A stretch of DNA of 64,000 nt from Multifurca ochricompacta (taxonomy: Eukaryota; Basidiomycota; Agaricomycetes; Russulales; Russulaceae). The stretch covers positions 21,426-85,425 of the forward strand of contig WTXG01000158.1 of NCBI GenBank assembly GCA_022496185.1, in the 5' to 3' direction. Numbering within the stretch: position 1 is the first letter of the stretch; each line of letters begins with the position of its first letter. Of this stretch, positions 1 to 9,819 are shown one piece after another. Below the pieces are notes generated by a model. That model ran no database searches and was not told the DNA's origin. It was given only the letters and a program-made list of their open reading frames with translations. A program made the position numbers and the translations under genes.

Positions 1-420
1 ATGACTGAGACAGGGGTAAATCTGTGATGAAGTCCATGGTGATTGTTCCCCATACTCAAGTTGGAACTTGATTGGGTTGCAAAGGGATGGGTAGTCGAGG
101 TCAAACTTTGGTTTCTTGGCAGGTGGCGCATCCATCCACATATTCTTTGACAAAGGAGGACATCCTGGCCACCAAAATTCTCGTGATACTAGTTCATAGG
201 TCTTCCATCTGCCTGGATGTCCTGTGGCAATGGAATCATGGTGTAACTTTACAATGTCTCTTCGTAGTTCTTGGGACTTGGGGATGTAGACTTGGCCTTT
301 ATGTAGGATTAGGCCATTTCTAGGTTCCAGTCTTCCAGTCCTTTGGCAAGGGAGCGTGGCCCATTGTGCAAGATGGTGGTCAGGGCTTGGGTGACTTCAT
401 TGTCATGTCTTGGCAGTTTT
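1..420 (-). pseudogene. Gypsy A integrase, zinc-binding N-terminal part (partial)
   Basis: The minus strand reads as the HHCC zinc-binding region of a gypsy integrase. Fragments resembling the usual chromovirus text are visible, such as a stretch like [12 protein letters not shown] followed by FGGQDV and CATCQET-type residues near 60-260. The catalytic core would lie left of the window. In-frame stops and shifts are present, so this is a decayed fragment. It follows the RNase H fragment at 468-812 in the expected order. Confidence 0.6.
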
Positions 421-467
421 GATTCTGTGGTGTAGAGTGGAGTCATGAGTTGTTGTGACTGTGGTTT

Positions 468-1394
468 TCATGGCCTGAATACAAAAAACTTAGAGTCCAG
501 GAGTATGCACTCATCATTGTCATGCTCTATCCCCTCTTTATGGTCTGGATGCCGGGACAGAGCATCAGATTTGTTGAAAGAGCCAGGTTTGTGAACAATG
601 GTGAAGTTGTATCGAGACAGTTCAAGGGCCCACCGTGCTTGGTGGCAGGAGAGCTTCTGCTTGGAGCGGAAGTAAGTCAGGTTGTTGTGGTCAGTCCACA
701 CCTCAAAGGGAAGGGCTGCGCCCTCAAGGTAGTGTCTCCAGGTGTCCAGAGCATGAACAATGGCAAGAAGTTCTTTGTCATGGATGTCATAGTTGCGTTC
801 AGCATCCAGCATGGACTTGGATAGGAAGCAAGGGGATGGTAGCGATTGAGTTCATCAGGTTGTTCAAGGATAGCACCAATAGCAAAGTCACTGGCATCAG
901 TGATGACACGGAAGCTTTAGTATGGTCAGGGAGGGCGAGGACAGGGGCAGTGGTGAAGCATTCTTTAGGGTGGAAAAGGCAAGGTCATGGTCAGAAGTCC
1001 AGAGGAAAGGGGTATCTTTCTTGGTGAGATCATGGAGGGGGCAGGCAATAAGGGAGAAGTCTTTGATAAAACGTCGGTAGAAGTTGCAGAATCCAAGGAA
1101 GGCTTGGAGTTGTTTTAGGGTGTGTGGGGGAGGCCATTTTGTAATACCTTCTAATTTAGCAGGGTCCATCTGGACACAGCCAGCTGTGATGACTAGGCCA
1201 AGATAGTCAATGGTTGTCTGAGCAAAGGTACACTTCTCAGGCTTTAGATATAAGTCAAACTGTTGGAGACACTGGAGGACTTGGTGAGTGAGTGTTCTGT
1301 GGTGTTCCATGGAGTCTGTAAATATTAAGATGTCATCCATATAGATGACAACATGGTCGGTGGCAAGGAGATCTTCAAAGGCTCTATTCATGAA
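468..1394 (-). pseudogene. Gypsy A reverse transcriptase C-terminal half and RNase H
   Basis: Two minus-strand open segments in different frames cover this region. The first (897-1391) contains the RT catalytic motif VIYMDDILIF and the FLGFCNFYRRFIKDFS block that follows the palm. The second (468-812) is gypsy RNase H, with the [24 protein letters not shown] and TDHNNLTYF blocks and a DALSRHPDH end. A frameshift near 815-890 separates them. The RT is cut exactly at the codons for Met-Asn of its FQAFMN motif by the hAT1 insertion, and the missing N-terminal half resumes at 5713. Confidence 0.85.
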
Positions 1395-1682
1395 TAGTGT
1401 TTAAAGGTCCAGTCCGGTCCAGTTTTTCAACCATAATGGGACACAACCGGCAACTGCAACTGGTTGTCGGTTGCACCTTATGTCAGGTAACTGGACCAGA
1501 CCACGAAAAGACCAAAAAACGGTCCTTTTCAGTCCGGTTGCCGGTCCACAACCGGTCCAAACCGGTCCTACAATATGAAAATTATGTAATAAGAATATAG
1601 TAGTGTAGTAATAGTCATATCATAATGAGAATGACATTTATCAAAGAGCACATAGAAATGCTGACCCACATGCCAGAAATAA

Positions 1683-1770
1683 ATGGCAACATCTAGGGAT
1701 TGAACCCAAGACCACCGGGTATAAGCTCAGTCCGGTGCTCTAACCATTGAGCCACCCTGCCTCACTAGTA
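1683..1770 (-). repeat. tRNA-like (SINE-type) module, copy a
   Basis: On the minus strand this reads as a tRNA-like sequence with a Pol III A-box type motif (GGCTCAATGGTTAGAGC) and a B-box type motif (GGTTCAATCCC). The acceptor stem does not pair cleanly, so a working tRNA is unlikely. It adjoins the minisatellite array. Copy b near the other end of hAT1 lies in opposite orientation, making the arrangement roughly symmetrical. Confidence 0.6.
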
Positions 1771-1800
1771 AAGACACACAATATATTATATATAGGGTTA

Positions 1801-2130
1801 TGCAGAATTGATTTTATCACTTGTATCTAATTAATTGTGAATGCATTTTTGATCTTATCACTTAGATGTATATCCTAAGTATCTAATTAATTGTGAATGC
1901 GTTTTTTATCACTTGTATTATCTAATAAACTGTGAACGCGTTTTTGATCTTATCACTTAGATGTATGTCCTAAGTATCTAATTAGTTGTGAACGCATTTT
2001 TGATCTTATCACTTAGATGTATATCCTAAGTATCTAATTAATTGTGAACACATTTTGATCTTATCACTTAGATGTATGTCCTAAGTATCTAATTAATTGT
2101 GAATGCATTTTTGATTTTATCACTTGTGCC
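1801..2130 (-). repeat. 56-bp minisatellite, first array
   Basis: About five tandem units of roughly 56 bp. On the minus strand the unit contains AAGTGATAAGATCAAAAA, a variable GCGTTCACAATTAATTAG part and a GATACTTAGGATATACATCT part. Units differ by small substitutions and a few short deletions. The same unit recurs in inverted orientation at 2171-2450 and in hAT2 at about 33640-33738 and 35971-36345. Confidence 0.85.
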
Positions 2131-2170
2131 TGGAACGTCTGTACCAGTATCTTTGTTTGGTTCAACATAG

Positions 2171-2450
2171 ATAATACAAGTGATATGATCAAAAACGCGT
2201 TCACAACTAATTAGATACTTAGGACATACATCTAAGTGATAAGATCAAAAACACGTTCACAGTTTATTAGATAATACAAGTGATAAAAAACGCGTTCACA
2301 ATTAATTAGATACTTAGGATATACATCTAAGTGATAGGATCAAAAATGTGTTCACAATTAATTAGATACTTGGGACATACATCTAAGTGATAAGATCAAA
2401 AATGTGTTCACAATTAACTAGATGCTTAGGATATACATCTAATACAAGTT
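2171..2450 (+). repeat. 56-bp minisatellite, inverted second array
   Basis: About five units of the same minisatellite as 1801-2130, in the opposite orientation. A spacer of about 40 bp separates the two arrays, so they form a large imperfect hairpin. The spacer includes GTACCAGTAT and GGTTCAACA, which also occur in the fold-back repeat near 28475-28495. Confidence 0.8.
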
Positions 2451-2455
2451 GTAAC

Positions 2456-2725
2456 ACTTTTTGCTCCGGCGAATGCCACTTGTCGGAATTTCTCCCACGG
2501 GTGTGGCTCTTGAATTCTGGCATGGGTTACATTGACTAGCCACCTCATCTGCTCCGTCACCCATCGGTTAATCTTGGGTCCTCTCATTAGGGCCACCACA
2601 TACAATATTCTGGGGATCTCGTCTTTTATGACTGTTTCTTGGCTATTTAGGAAGATGTGGAGCTCTACTTGAGTCCACTAGTGTTCTACTTCAGCTCAGT
2701 TTCCATCAAAGAATGGGGGTGGTAC
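2456..2725 (-). pseudogene. Retrotransposon Gag fragment inside hAT1
   Basis: The minus strand reads as part of a gypsy Gag capsid region: a PPFFDGN-type start, then WTQVELHIFLNSQETVIKDE and MRGPKINRWVTEQMRWL-like text, ending PHPWEKFRQVAF. Stops interrupt it. It does not belong to gypsy A, which has its own Gag at 6995-8207, so it marks a separate older insertion carried within hAT1. Confidence 0.5.
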
Positions 2726-2742
2726 CCCTTTGATTCAGTCTC

Positions 2743-3910
2743 CTGTCGCACCGTCCTTGTGTAACGCTCAGCAGGGCGTTTCCGGTGCGACGTGCACAGG
2801 CTCGCAGGACTCGTTCAGGGCTCATGTCAAAGGGGCAGGCTCTATGCTCCCAGGGCAATGAATCCTGGGTGCAAGACAGACCCAGCACACTGCAACTGGG
2901 TCCTCCTAGCATCTAAATGGAATGGATCTGCACCATAACCAGGTGCTGAGGGAGACGGGAAGAGTCAGTCAAAGGGAGCTAATCCCCTCTGACTGTTAAG
3001 CAGGAATGGGGCTTAGCTGCAGTGCCAAAAGCACATCAAGCAGACTAAAGCCAACAAGGATGGAGGGGACAGGTTCAAAGGGAAAGGTGCACACCCATTG
3101 CCAGAGGCAATGGGGTCCCTTCAGAGAGATCAAAGATGTGAAGGGGCAAAGGATGCAGTAGATTTCTGAATCAGAGATATCTAGGCTGAAGGTACAAGAT
3201 GTCAAGTCTGGGGTTCTACTGACTGTCTACAGGGTCTTAAGTACTGTATCAGAGATCTGGTACTGTAGATAATCAAGTCCTTATCATCCAATAGTAGCTA
3301 AGATGTTAAATATAGTCCATGATAAGGATAAGCCTTATCAGAAGCATAGTCATGTGGGGAAGCCCCACAGGAGTCCTATCAGTGTGGGAATACTCCCACA
3401 GGAGTCAGAGAAGAGGGTCAAGTGATTGATGGGTCAGATGATCTAAGGGGTCATGATCAAAGCCCAAGATCACATGGTCAAAGAGGTCACATGGTCAAGG
3501 GTCACATGATAGGTCATGTGCCTACAGGTCATGTGGCCTGGAGGGGCAAATGCAAGCCAAAGTCATCTTGTATTCAGAGTCAGGTTTGGCAGGGACAGTG
3601 TCAGAGATCCTATGGGTGTCAGCCACAGGGACAGGGTACAGATGCTGGCCAAAACAGAGGCCAAGCATCAGGGGAAAGGGGAATGCAGCCATCAGCACAG
3701 TAGCTGAACTATCAGTGAGTCAGGTGCAGGTATCAAGGGTAAGGGGTCCTGAGAGCATCATGTCACAGGCATCAGGGTGGGGTCCTGGGCATACAAGCCA
3801 CAGGAATCAGGCAGTAGAGTTACAGAGGCAAGGGTCATATGTGCAGAAGGCAGAGGTCAGGAGTGGGTATGGCATCAAGGAAGGGTCAGGGAAAAGAGTG
3901 GAGTTGTAAC
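2743..3910 (-). other. Possible LTR or leader upstream of the 2456-2725 Gag fragment
   Basis: This stretch has no convincing gene. It is purine-rich on the plus strand and contains short local repeats of GGTCACATGGTCA type near 3420-3540. It lies where the 5' LTR and leader of the Gag fragment would be expected on the minus strand. Phrases such as the multiple-of-GTGCCAAAAGCAC text near 3025 resemble the LTRs of gypsy B and D (AGTGCCAAAAGCACTGAG), which supports an LTR origin. Its ends were not resolved. Confidence 0.35.
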
Positions 3911-4643
3911 ACCTTGGGTGTCGTGGTGGTGAGTAACTCAGTCAGTCCTTCTTCAGGGTCCTCTGGATCCACTGATTGTTGTTGCTGTCTAGGCTAGGGT
4001 TCAGGAAGTGTAGTCGACATCAGTCCCGGGTTCGACTCTGCTGGTAGCGCATTCCTTTCAACGTCCAAGCAAAGACAAATTACAAGTTCATCCGAGCCAT
4101 TACAGTGCGGGCACCCACGAGACGCGTGTGTCGGTAGGGGATCCAGTATCCTCTGAAAGGTATGTTCTCTTCGCAAAGCTCTAACCAGCACGCGTTTGCT
4201 TTTAGCTCCGGGTCCACGTTGTCAACTGGTCGTATGGGAAGGACGAATGGGAAGGAGGTCGCCACGGTTGCAAGGCTCGTGTCGATGGATGTCAATAAAG
4301 GTTCCTGGAGCAGTCTTGCTTCCAGTCGGGGTTCAAGTAAGAAGTCGGGGTTCAGTGGTTCGGCGTCGTGTGGGACGCTCTCAGTCGGGGAGTCGCTTGC
4401 AAGAAGTGCAAAGTGGTTTCAGTTTACAGGTGAGATTCTTTCAAGGCTCTGTTACTGATCGGTCTTCTAGGTTTCGGGTTGGCGACTGGTACTCAAGGGA
4501 CACGTCATCCGTCGAAGGCGTCTGTGGCTCTCGCGCGGAATAAGACGTCGTTGGTCAGGGATTCGGGCAAATGGGACACATCGTCGTCGCCTTGTGGGTT
4601 CGGGTGAGTTCTTTGTTTCTAAGTTCTAAGAAGTCTGTTCTAA
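3911..4643. other. Unassigned hAT1 cargo
   Basis: I see no gene or recognisable repeat here. Base composition is more GC- and CpG-rich than the flanking minisatellite and Gag fragment. Open segments on the plus strand (for example 4196-4543) have no recognisable family features. Confidence 0.4.
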
Positions 4644-5250
4644 TGTCACACCCAGGTCTCTGCTGTGTCAAGGTCATTCAAGCCGCAGTCCCTCAAGTTA
4701 TGGAGCGCGTGCAAGGTCAAGGTCGAGACTGTCAAGGATCAGTCAAGTCACAGTATCAAGGCGAACCACAGAGGGCCGGGATCGAGGCTCAAGGTCAAGG
4801 CTATCAAAAGCAAGTTGATTCAAGACTGTCAAAGCGAACTACAAGAGCTGCGGTCAACGTTCAAGAGGCCCACAAGAGCCGCGGTCAACATTCAAGAGGC
4901 CCACAAGAGCCATGGTCGACGTTCAAGAGGCCCGCAAGAGCCGCAGTCAATGTTCAAGAGGCCCACAAGAGCCCCGGTCAACATTCAAGAGGCCCACAAG
5001 TTACAAGAGGGGCACGCGTGCAAGAAGCGAGTTGAAGCAGTGGCAATAGGCCCTGCTGGAGGTCTGTCTTTCCAATATGTTCTGTTTAAATACATGTACT
5101 CTAGTGTCTTGTAAGTAAGGTAGAATGCTCAGTATAATGGCTAGCTATGTGAATCTCCACTGGAGATTGAGACTGGAAATGCAAGTGTTGCACTAAGCAG
5201 ATAAATTGTCACAAATGCGTCACAAACTGTCATGTCGACAAAATGCATTC
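4644..5250 (-). repeat. Degraded LTR of the gypsy C family
   Basis: Starting at TGTCACACCCAGG, this stretch is an inverted relative of the gypsy C LTR (53581-54683). Shared blocks include the TCTCTGCTGTGTCAAGG end, GGCGAACCACAGAGGGCC, GAAGCAGTGGCAATA, CTGGAGGTCTG, ACATGTACTCTAGTGTCTTG and GAATCTCCACTGGAGATTGAGAC. A local expansion of a 30-bp AAGAGGCCCACAAGAG-type unit (about 4840-5010, five copies) is private to this copy. An internal deletion removed much of the part beyond about 5200. Confidence 0.7.
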
Positions 5251-5321
5251 ACGATACTTAGGATACACATCTAATAATACTCTTAGTAACCATATATAAT
5301 ATATATTGTGTGATTTTAGTA

Positions 5322-5413
5322 GTGAGACTGTGTGGCTCAGTGGTTGGAGTGGGAGCGCGTGCGTGTAGACATAGCTCTGACTGGAGGTCTTGGGTTCAAT
5401 CCCCAATTTTGGC
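5322..5413 (+). repeat. tRNA-like (SINE-type) module, copy b
   Basis: Plus-strand tRNA-like sequence with TGTGGCTCAGTGGTTGGAG (A-box type) and GGTTCAATCCCC (B-box type). It is preceded by ATATATATTGTGTG and AGTAGTGAG, as in copies a and c, and by one decayed minisatellite unit at about 5215-5275. The order minisatellite, AT-rich linker, tRNA-like, hAT end is the mirror image of the left end of hAT1. Confidence 0.6.
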
Positions 5414-5712
5414 TATTTCTTTCCAGTTTAGAAGCCCGCGGGAATTTCCCCCGGATGACTCGGATCCACTAGTCGGGTATTCCCATGGCTGTGGACTTTG
5501 GCTATGCCATATATGGAAATAGACCAGTTGCAACCGGTCTAAACCAGTTTTCATCGGTCTTTCAATATTCTGAATAGCATGCAACCGGCAACTGATAAGT
5601 TACAGAATCTGGGCAACCGCAACCGGTGGTCCGGTTGCATTCGGTCGCGTCTGGTCCGGTTTCGGTCGCTTTTTCAGTTAGGGCAACCGGACCTTTAAAC
5701 ACTATTCATGAA

Positions 5713-6160
5713 GGCTTGGAATGTGGCAGGGGAGTTACAGAGTCCAAAGAACATGACAAGGGGTTCAAAGAGACCTCGGTTGGTCTTAAAGGCAGCTTTC
5801 CATTCATCTCCTTCTTTGATACAGATATTGTTATATCCCCAGTGGATATCAAACTTGGTAAGTAGCGAGCATGGTGAAGTTTGTCAATGAGTTCTGGGAT
5901 CAGGGTAGGGGGTAAGCATTCTTTACTGTGATTTCATTCAAGGCTCGATAATCTTGGACAGGACATAGTTTTCCATCCTTCTTTTTTACAAAGAAGAAGG
6001 GGCTAGCAATGGGGGACTTAGATTCTCTGATATATCCCTTGGCAAGGTGGTCATTTAGGAAAACATCCAGGGCTTTCTGTTCTTCAGGGGTGAGCTTGTA
6101 GATGCCACAGTCACACACTTTGGCATCTGTTTGAGTTCTATGGCATGGTCCCATGGTTGG
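5713..6160 (-). pseudogene. Gypsy A reverse transcriptase N-terminal half
   Basis: The minus strand resumes the RT interrupted at 1394. Conserved blocks are [46 protein letters not shown] and, nearer 5720, a TFQAFMN end. The usual Arg after KL in KLRPVQDYR is Cys here, as expected from a CGY-to-TGY change. A single-base loss after YPLP shifts the frame. Together with 897-1391 this gives a nearly complete RT split by hAT1. Confidence 0.85.
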
Positions 6161-6900
6161 TGTTGTGGCAAACGTTGAGAGGCTTTCTCTTCAAAGACAG
6201 ATTGGTATGCAAGGTATTCAGGAGGGAGTTGGTCTTCTAAGGATGTAGGGGTCTTTACTTGATCTGCAGCAATCTGAGTGGACATGGTGGTCTTGGCACG
6301 GATATGGACAATGAATTTGGGAGGCACTTCTTCTGGGGTAATCATGGGGTGATCTGTGATTAGGGCTGCAAAGATTTCTGCTGCTGCTATGAGTGTCTGG
6401 TCCATCAGGGGTTGTACTGTGATTGTAGACAGAGCAGTGCAAGAGGGGTGTGTCGAAGTAAAGGTCAGAGGGGTCATGGTAAGGGTGCAGGATGTGGGGC
6501 AATGCTTTAAGGTCAGGGTGTCATCTTTCCAGTTTACTTCTGGGTTGTGGCAACGTAGCCAGTCAGTTCCTAGGATAATGTCATGGTCCCCTATATTAGT
6601 AACATAGAACTCTGCAAGTTCTTCATGGTATTGGTCTTGGAGGGGTAGTCGTAGGATTTGGGTTGTGGTGTAGTAAATGGCTCCATTAGTGTTACTAGTT
6701 CCATCCACATTTTTGACTGGAGAGGCTTGGCAAGGGTGCTCAAGGTTAGGTGATGTGCTTTGGCATAGTCTTGATGGATTATTAATCCTTCTGCCCCACT
6801 ATCTATTAGGGCACTGCACTGATTTTCTTCCTAGTGTTTCATCCAATGAGTTCTGCTTTGAGCACAATAGAAGGTGATCTAGTATTTCTAGTCACTAACA
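6161..6900 (-). pseudogene. Gypsy A aspartic protease
   Basis: Minus-strand retropepsin region. The catalytic motif reads ALIDSGAEGLII near 6790-6830, followed by a frameshift, then the flap and C-terminal part with IGDHDIILGTDWLRCHNPEV near 6540-6610. The order between Gag zinc knuckle and RT is as expected for gypsy. Function is lost through frameshifts. Confidence 0.8.
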
Positions 6901-6994
6901 AGGATACATGCTCAAAACCAAGGTTATCTAGGACCGCAGAGCGCTCGTACAAGGAACACTGGGGTTACAAGAAGTCCTCACAGACAGTGCAGCT

Positions 6995-8207
6995 GTAGGA
7001 GTGTTAAAAATCCAAGGCCCGTCTTCGTCCATCATGTATGGTACTGGATCTTCATAGCTCTTGGTGGCAGATACTGAGAGGTAGTCAGGGGGGGGTCGTG
7101 GTGCTTGGGGGGGTGCTTCTTCTGATGCCAGGGCTCTTACTGGGGTAGGGTGAGGAGGTCCTTGACCTTGGATGGCCCTGGTCTTGCTGTGGCATTGATT
7201 GGCGATGTGATTAGGCTTCCCACAATAGAAGCAAAGCTTATTTTCTCGTCGATACTTCTTTTCTTCTGGGGTTAACTTGGTAGTGTGTGGAGGGGTGTTA
7301 GGGTTTCTGGGCTGGGGAGAGGCAACAAAGTTGACTTGGGCTTCTGGGTTGTCAGTGGTAGCTTCTCCAACATGCAGATGGAGAGGTCAAGGCTTGGTGG
7401 TCCTGCCATAAAGCTGCCATGCTGCATCAAATTCTCTGGCCTTAGTGACAAGATCATGGAGTGTGGTGGGCTGGGGGGATAGTCCAAGGAGCTTCTGTCC
7501 TAGACCTTGGTTGATCATGCTTCGGAAGGCATAGATCTTGGTGTTTTCGTCCACTGTGGCACGAGTAGCATGGGTGGACCATTCTTGGTACCAGTCATTG
7601 AAGGGGCGAGTGCCTTGGCGAATTTCATACATGGCCTTGGTGGACAGGAGGCGACTCTCTACTGGAATGAACTGTTTTTCAAAGTCAATTCTGAAGCAGT
7701 CCCAGGTCCCAAGGAAGGGGGGTTGGCTTGGAGTGCAGTGTTGGTGCGGTCTCTGGCCCATTCACCTGCTGGTGTATCAAGTTTAAAGTGGGTGAGGGCT
7801 GCAGAGACTCGTCACTCTCATCAGTGAAGGCACCTTCATTCAGGTAGTAGTAGTTGGCTAGCTGGGACCAGAAACGTTCTGCTTTAGAGGCTTGACCATC
7901 AAAAGATTCTGGGGGTGATCCTAGGATCTTTCCATTGGAGGCAGCAGTAGTACTCATGATGTTCAGAGGTGTTGGTGTCTTTGGAGGGTGTGAAGCAATA
8001 GCGGTAGTTGTGGAGGCAAGGGATATGGATGGGAGAGTAGGGGGGGTTCTGAGGGTGATAGCACGAAGGGATTGCTCTACAGCTTCAAGGGACTGGGACA
8101 CTTCTTCTTCGTCTGAGGTGATAGAAGCAACTGGGAATTGGACACGGTGGTTATTAAGGTAGACCCACGCTGTATGGGTGTCAGACCAACGGACTTCCTT
8201 TCCATTG
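6995..8207 (-). pseudogene. Gypsy A Gag with CCHC zinc knuckle
   Basis: The capsid-type region (7387-7761) has the usual FEKQF, PFNDWYQEW and LVTKAREFDAAW blocks. It is followed (about 7190-7260) by one zinc knuckle, CFYCGKPNHIANQC, of CX2CX4HX4C form. Upstream (7762-8207) the frame carries a low-complexity Ser/Thr/Pro segment and an N-terminal part with NGKEVRWSDTHTAWVYL. That N-terminal text continues without loss of frame beyond the Tc1-C insertion, at 9820. Frameshifts separate the parts. Confidence 0.8.
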
Positions 8208-8523
8208 TACAGTAGCCCACAAAACCGTTCCAATGTTTGGCCACCCTGAAGAGATTGACCTACCACACAATGAGAATAATTTCCAAAATTAGTATAAATT
8301 AGTGGATGATAGTGTAGCATCTAAGCTTCAATTAGAGCCTATAATAATGTCAATTGGATCAGTGGTTCATGATATATAAATGTTTTGTGAGGCATTATCA
8401 TTGGAACGGTTTTGTGGCCAACATGTGAGATGACAAAACCGGTATCTGGTGGTCATGGGAATGCATTGACAGTCATGTGACAATGTTTAATAAGTTGAAC
8501 ACACACCAAATAATCATCAAGAA

Positions 8524-8903
8524 CACTTGCTTCTTACCATGCATGCCCTCTCTGCTGCCAAAAGGACTCACATCATCTCCCTCCTCACTTCAGGCAAATC
8601 TGCCCATAAAGTGTCAACTATGACTGGCCATGGCACTATTATCATCTCAAGATGGGTCATAAATACTGCCCTTACCATCCCAAGTCAAATGGAGGGAGAC
8701 CAAGGAAGCTGACAGAGAGAAATGCTCAGCATGCTGTTTGCCTTATCTCCTCTGGCAGGGCAGACACAGATGTGGAAGTGACTAGAGCACTTCAGAAGTT
8801 GTTAATGGGTTCCTCTATCAACATAATATGCCCATCCATCCTCCCATCAAGTTTTCAAGCCATAACTGGCCCCTCCCATATCATACACCCCATTCCATCA
8901 TAA
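8524..8903 (+). pseudogene. Tc1-type transposase DNA-binding region (left arm)
   Basis: Two overlapping frames encode a Tc1-like helix-turn-helix N-terminus. One starts MHALSAAKRTHIISLLTSG and includes SAHKVSTMTGHG, and the next frame continues with CPYHPKSNGGRPRKLTERNA, a GRPRKL-type AT-hook linker. No DDE catalytic domain follows. A mirror copy lies at 9117-9502. Confidence 0.75.
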
Positions 8904-9116
8904 GTGCAATAGGCCACAAAACCAATTCAATGACATTGCTACACAAAACATTTTATATATCATGAACCACTGACCCAATTGACATCAGTATAGGCTCTAA
9001 GTGACACTTAGATGATACAATATCATCTACCAATTTCTACTAATTTTGGAAATTATTCCTATGGTGTGGTTGGTCAATCTCTTCAGGATGGTTAAACATT
9101 GGAATGGTTTTGTGGG

Positions 9117-9502
9117 TTACTGTATGATGGAATGGGGGTGTATGATATGGGAGGGGCCAGTTATGGCTTGAAAACTTGATGGGAGGATGGATGGGCATAT
9201 TATGTTGATAGAGGAACCCATTAACAACTTCTGAAGTGCTCTAGTCACTTCCACATCTGTGTCTGCCCTGCCAGAGGAGATAAGGCAAACAGCATGCTGA
9301 GCATTTCTCTCTGTCAGCTTCCTTGGTCTCCCTCCATTTGACTTGGGATGGTAAGGGCAGTATTTATGACCCATCTTGAGATGATAATAGTGCCATGGCC
9401 AGTCATAGTTGACACTTTATGGGCAGATTTGCCTGAAGTGAGGAGGGAGATGATGTGAGTCCTTTTGGCAGCAGAGAGGGCATGCATGGTAAGAAGCAAG
9501 TG
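9117..9502 (-). pseudogene. Tc1-type transposase DNA-binding region (right arm)
   Basis: Mirror copy of 8524-8903 with essentially the same protein text on the minus strand. Its presence in both arms is what makes Tc1-C a palindrome. No catalytic domain is present. Confidence 0.75.
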
Positions 9503-9819
9503 TTCTTGATGATTATTTGGTGTGTGTTCAACTTATTAAACATTGTCACATGACTGTCAATGCATTCCCATGACCACCAGATACCGGTTTTGTCATCTCA
9601 CATGTTGGCCACAAAACCGTTCCAATGATAATGCCTCACAAAACATTTTATATATCATGAACCACTGATCCAATTGACATTATTATAGGCTCTAATTGAA
9701 GCTTAGATGCTACACTATCATCTACTAATTTATACTAATTTTGGAAATTATTCTCATTGTGTGGTAGGTCAATCTCTTCAGGGTGGCCAAACATTGGAAT
9801 GGTTTTGTGGGCTACTGTA

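Larger units (their letters stand above)
1395..5704. mobile_element. hAT-type element hAT1 with foreign cargo, no transposase
   Basis: Both ends carry the 16-bp inverted repeat TAGTGTTTAAAGGTCC. They are flanked by the 8-bp target duplication TTCATGAA at 1387-1394 and 5705-5712. An 8-bp duplication and a TAG-type terminus are hallmarks of the hAT superfamily. The subterminal 150-200 bp at each end are packed with CCGGT/ACCGG motifs, as is typical of hAT transposase binding regions. No hAT transposase is visible inside. The body holds tRNA-like modules, minisatellite arrays, a Gag fragment and an old LTR. It inserted into the RT gene of gypsy A, and removing it restores the RT reading frame. 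Confidence 0.85.
8210..9817. mobile_element. Tc1/mariner fold-back element Tc1-C
   Basis: The termini CAGTAGCCCACAAAACCGTTCCAATG (plus, at 8210) and its inverse at 9817 are flanked by TA at 8208-8209 and 9818-9819, the Tc1/mariner target. The two halves are near-perfect inverted copies (8210-8902 and 9122-9817). The 219-bp loop between them (8903-9121) is itself a terminal-repeat copy ending in GGGTTACTG-TA. It can be read as one complete unit (8210-9119) fused to a second inverted half-unit. Only the DNA-binding half of the transposase is present, so it is non-autonomous. Confidence 0.85.

Noticed and set aside
635..1027. 130-aa plus-strand open frame over the gypsy A RNase H
   Set aside because: It is antisense to clear RNase H and RT coding sequence.
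1801..2450. CRISPR array
   Set aside because: The 56-bp units are directly adjacent without unique spacers, vary internally and lie in a fungal transposon; this is a minisatellite.
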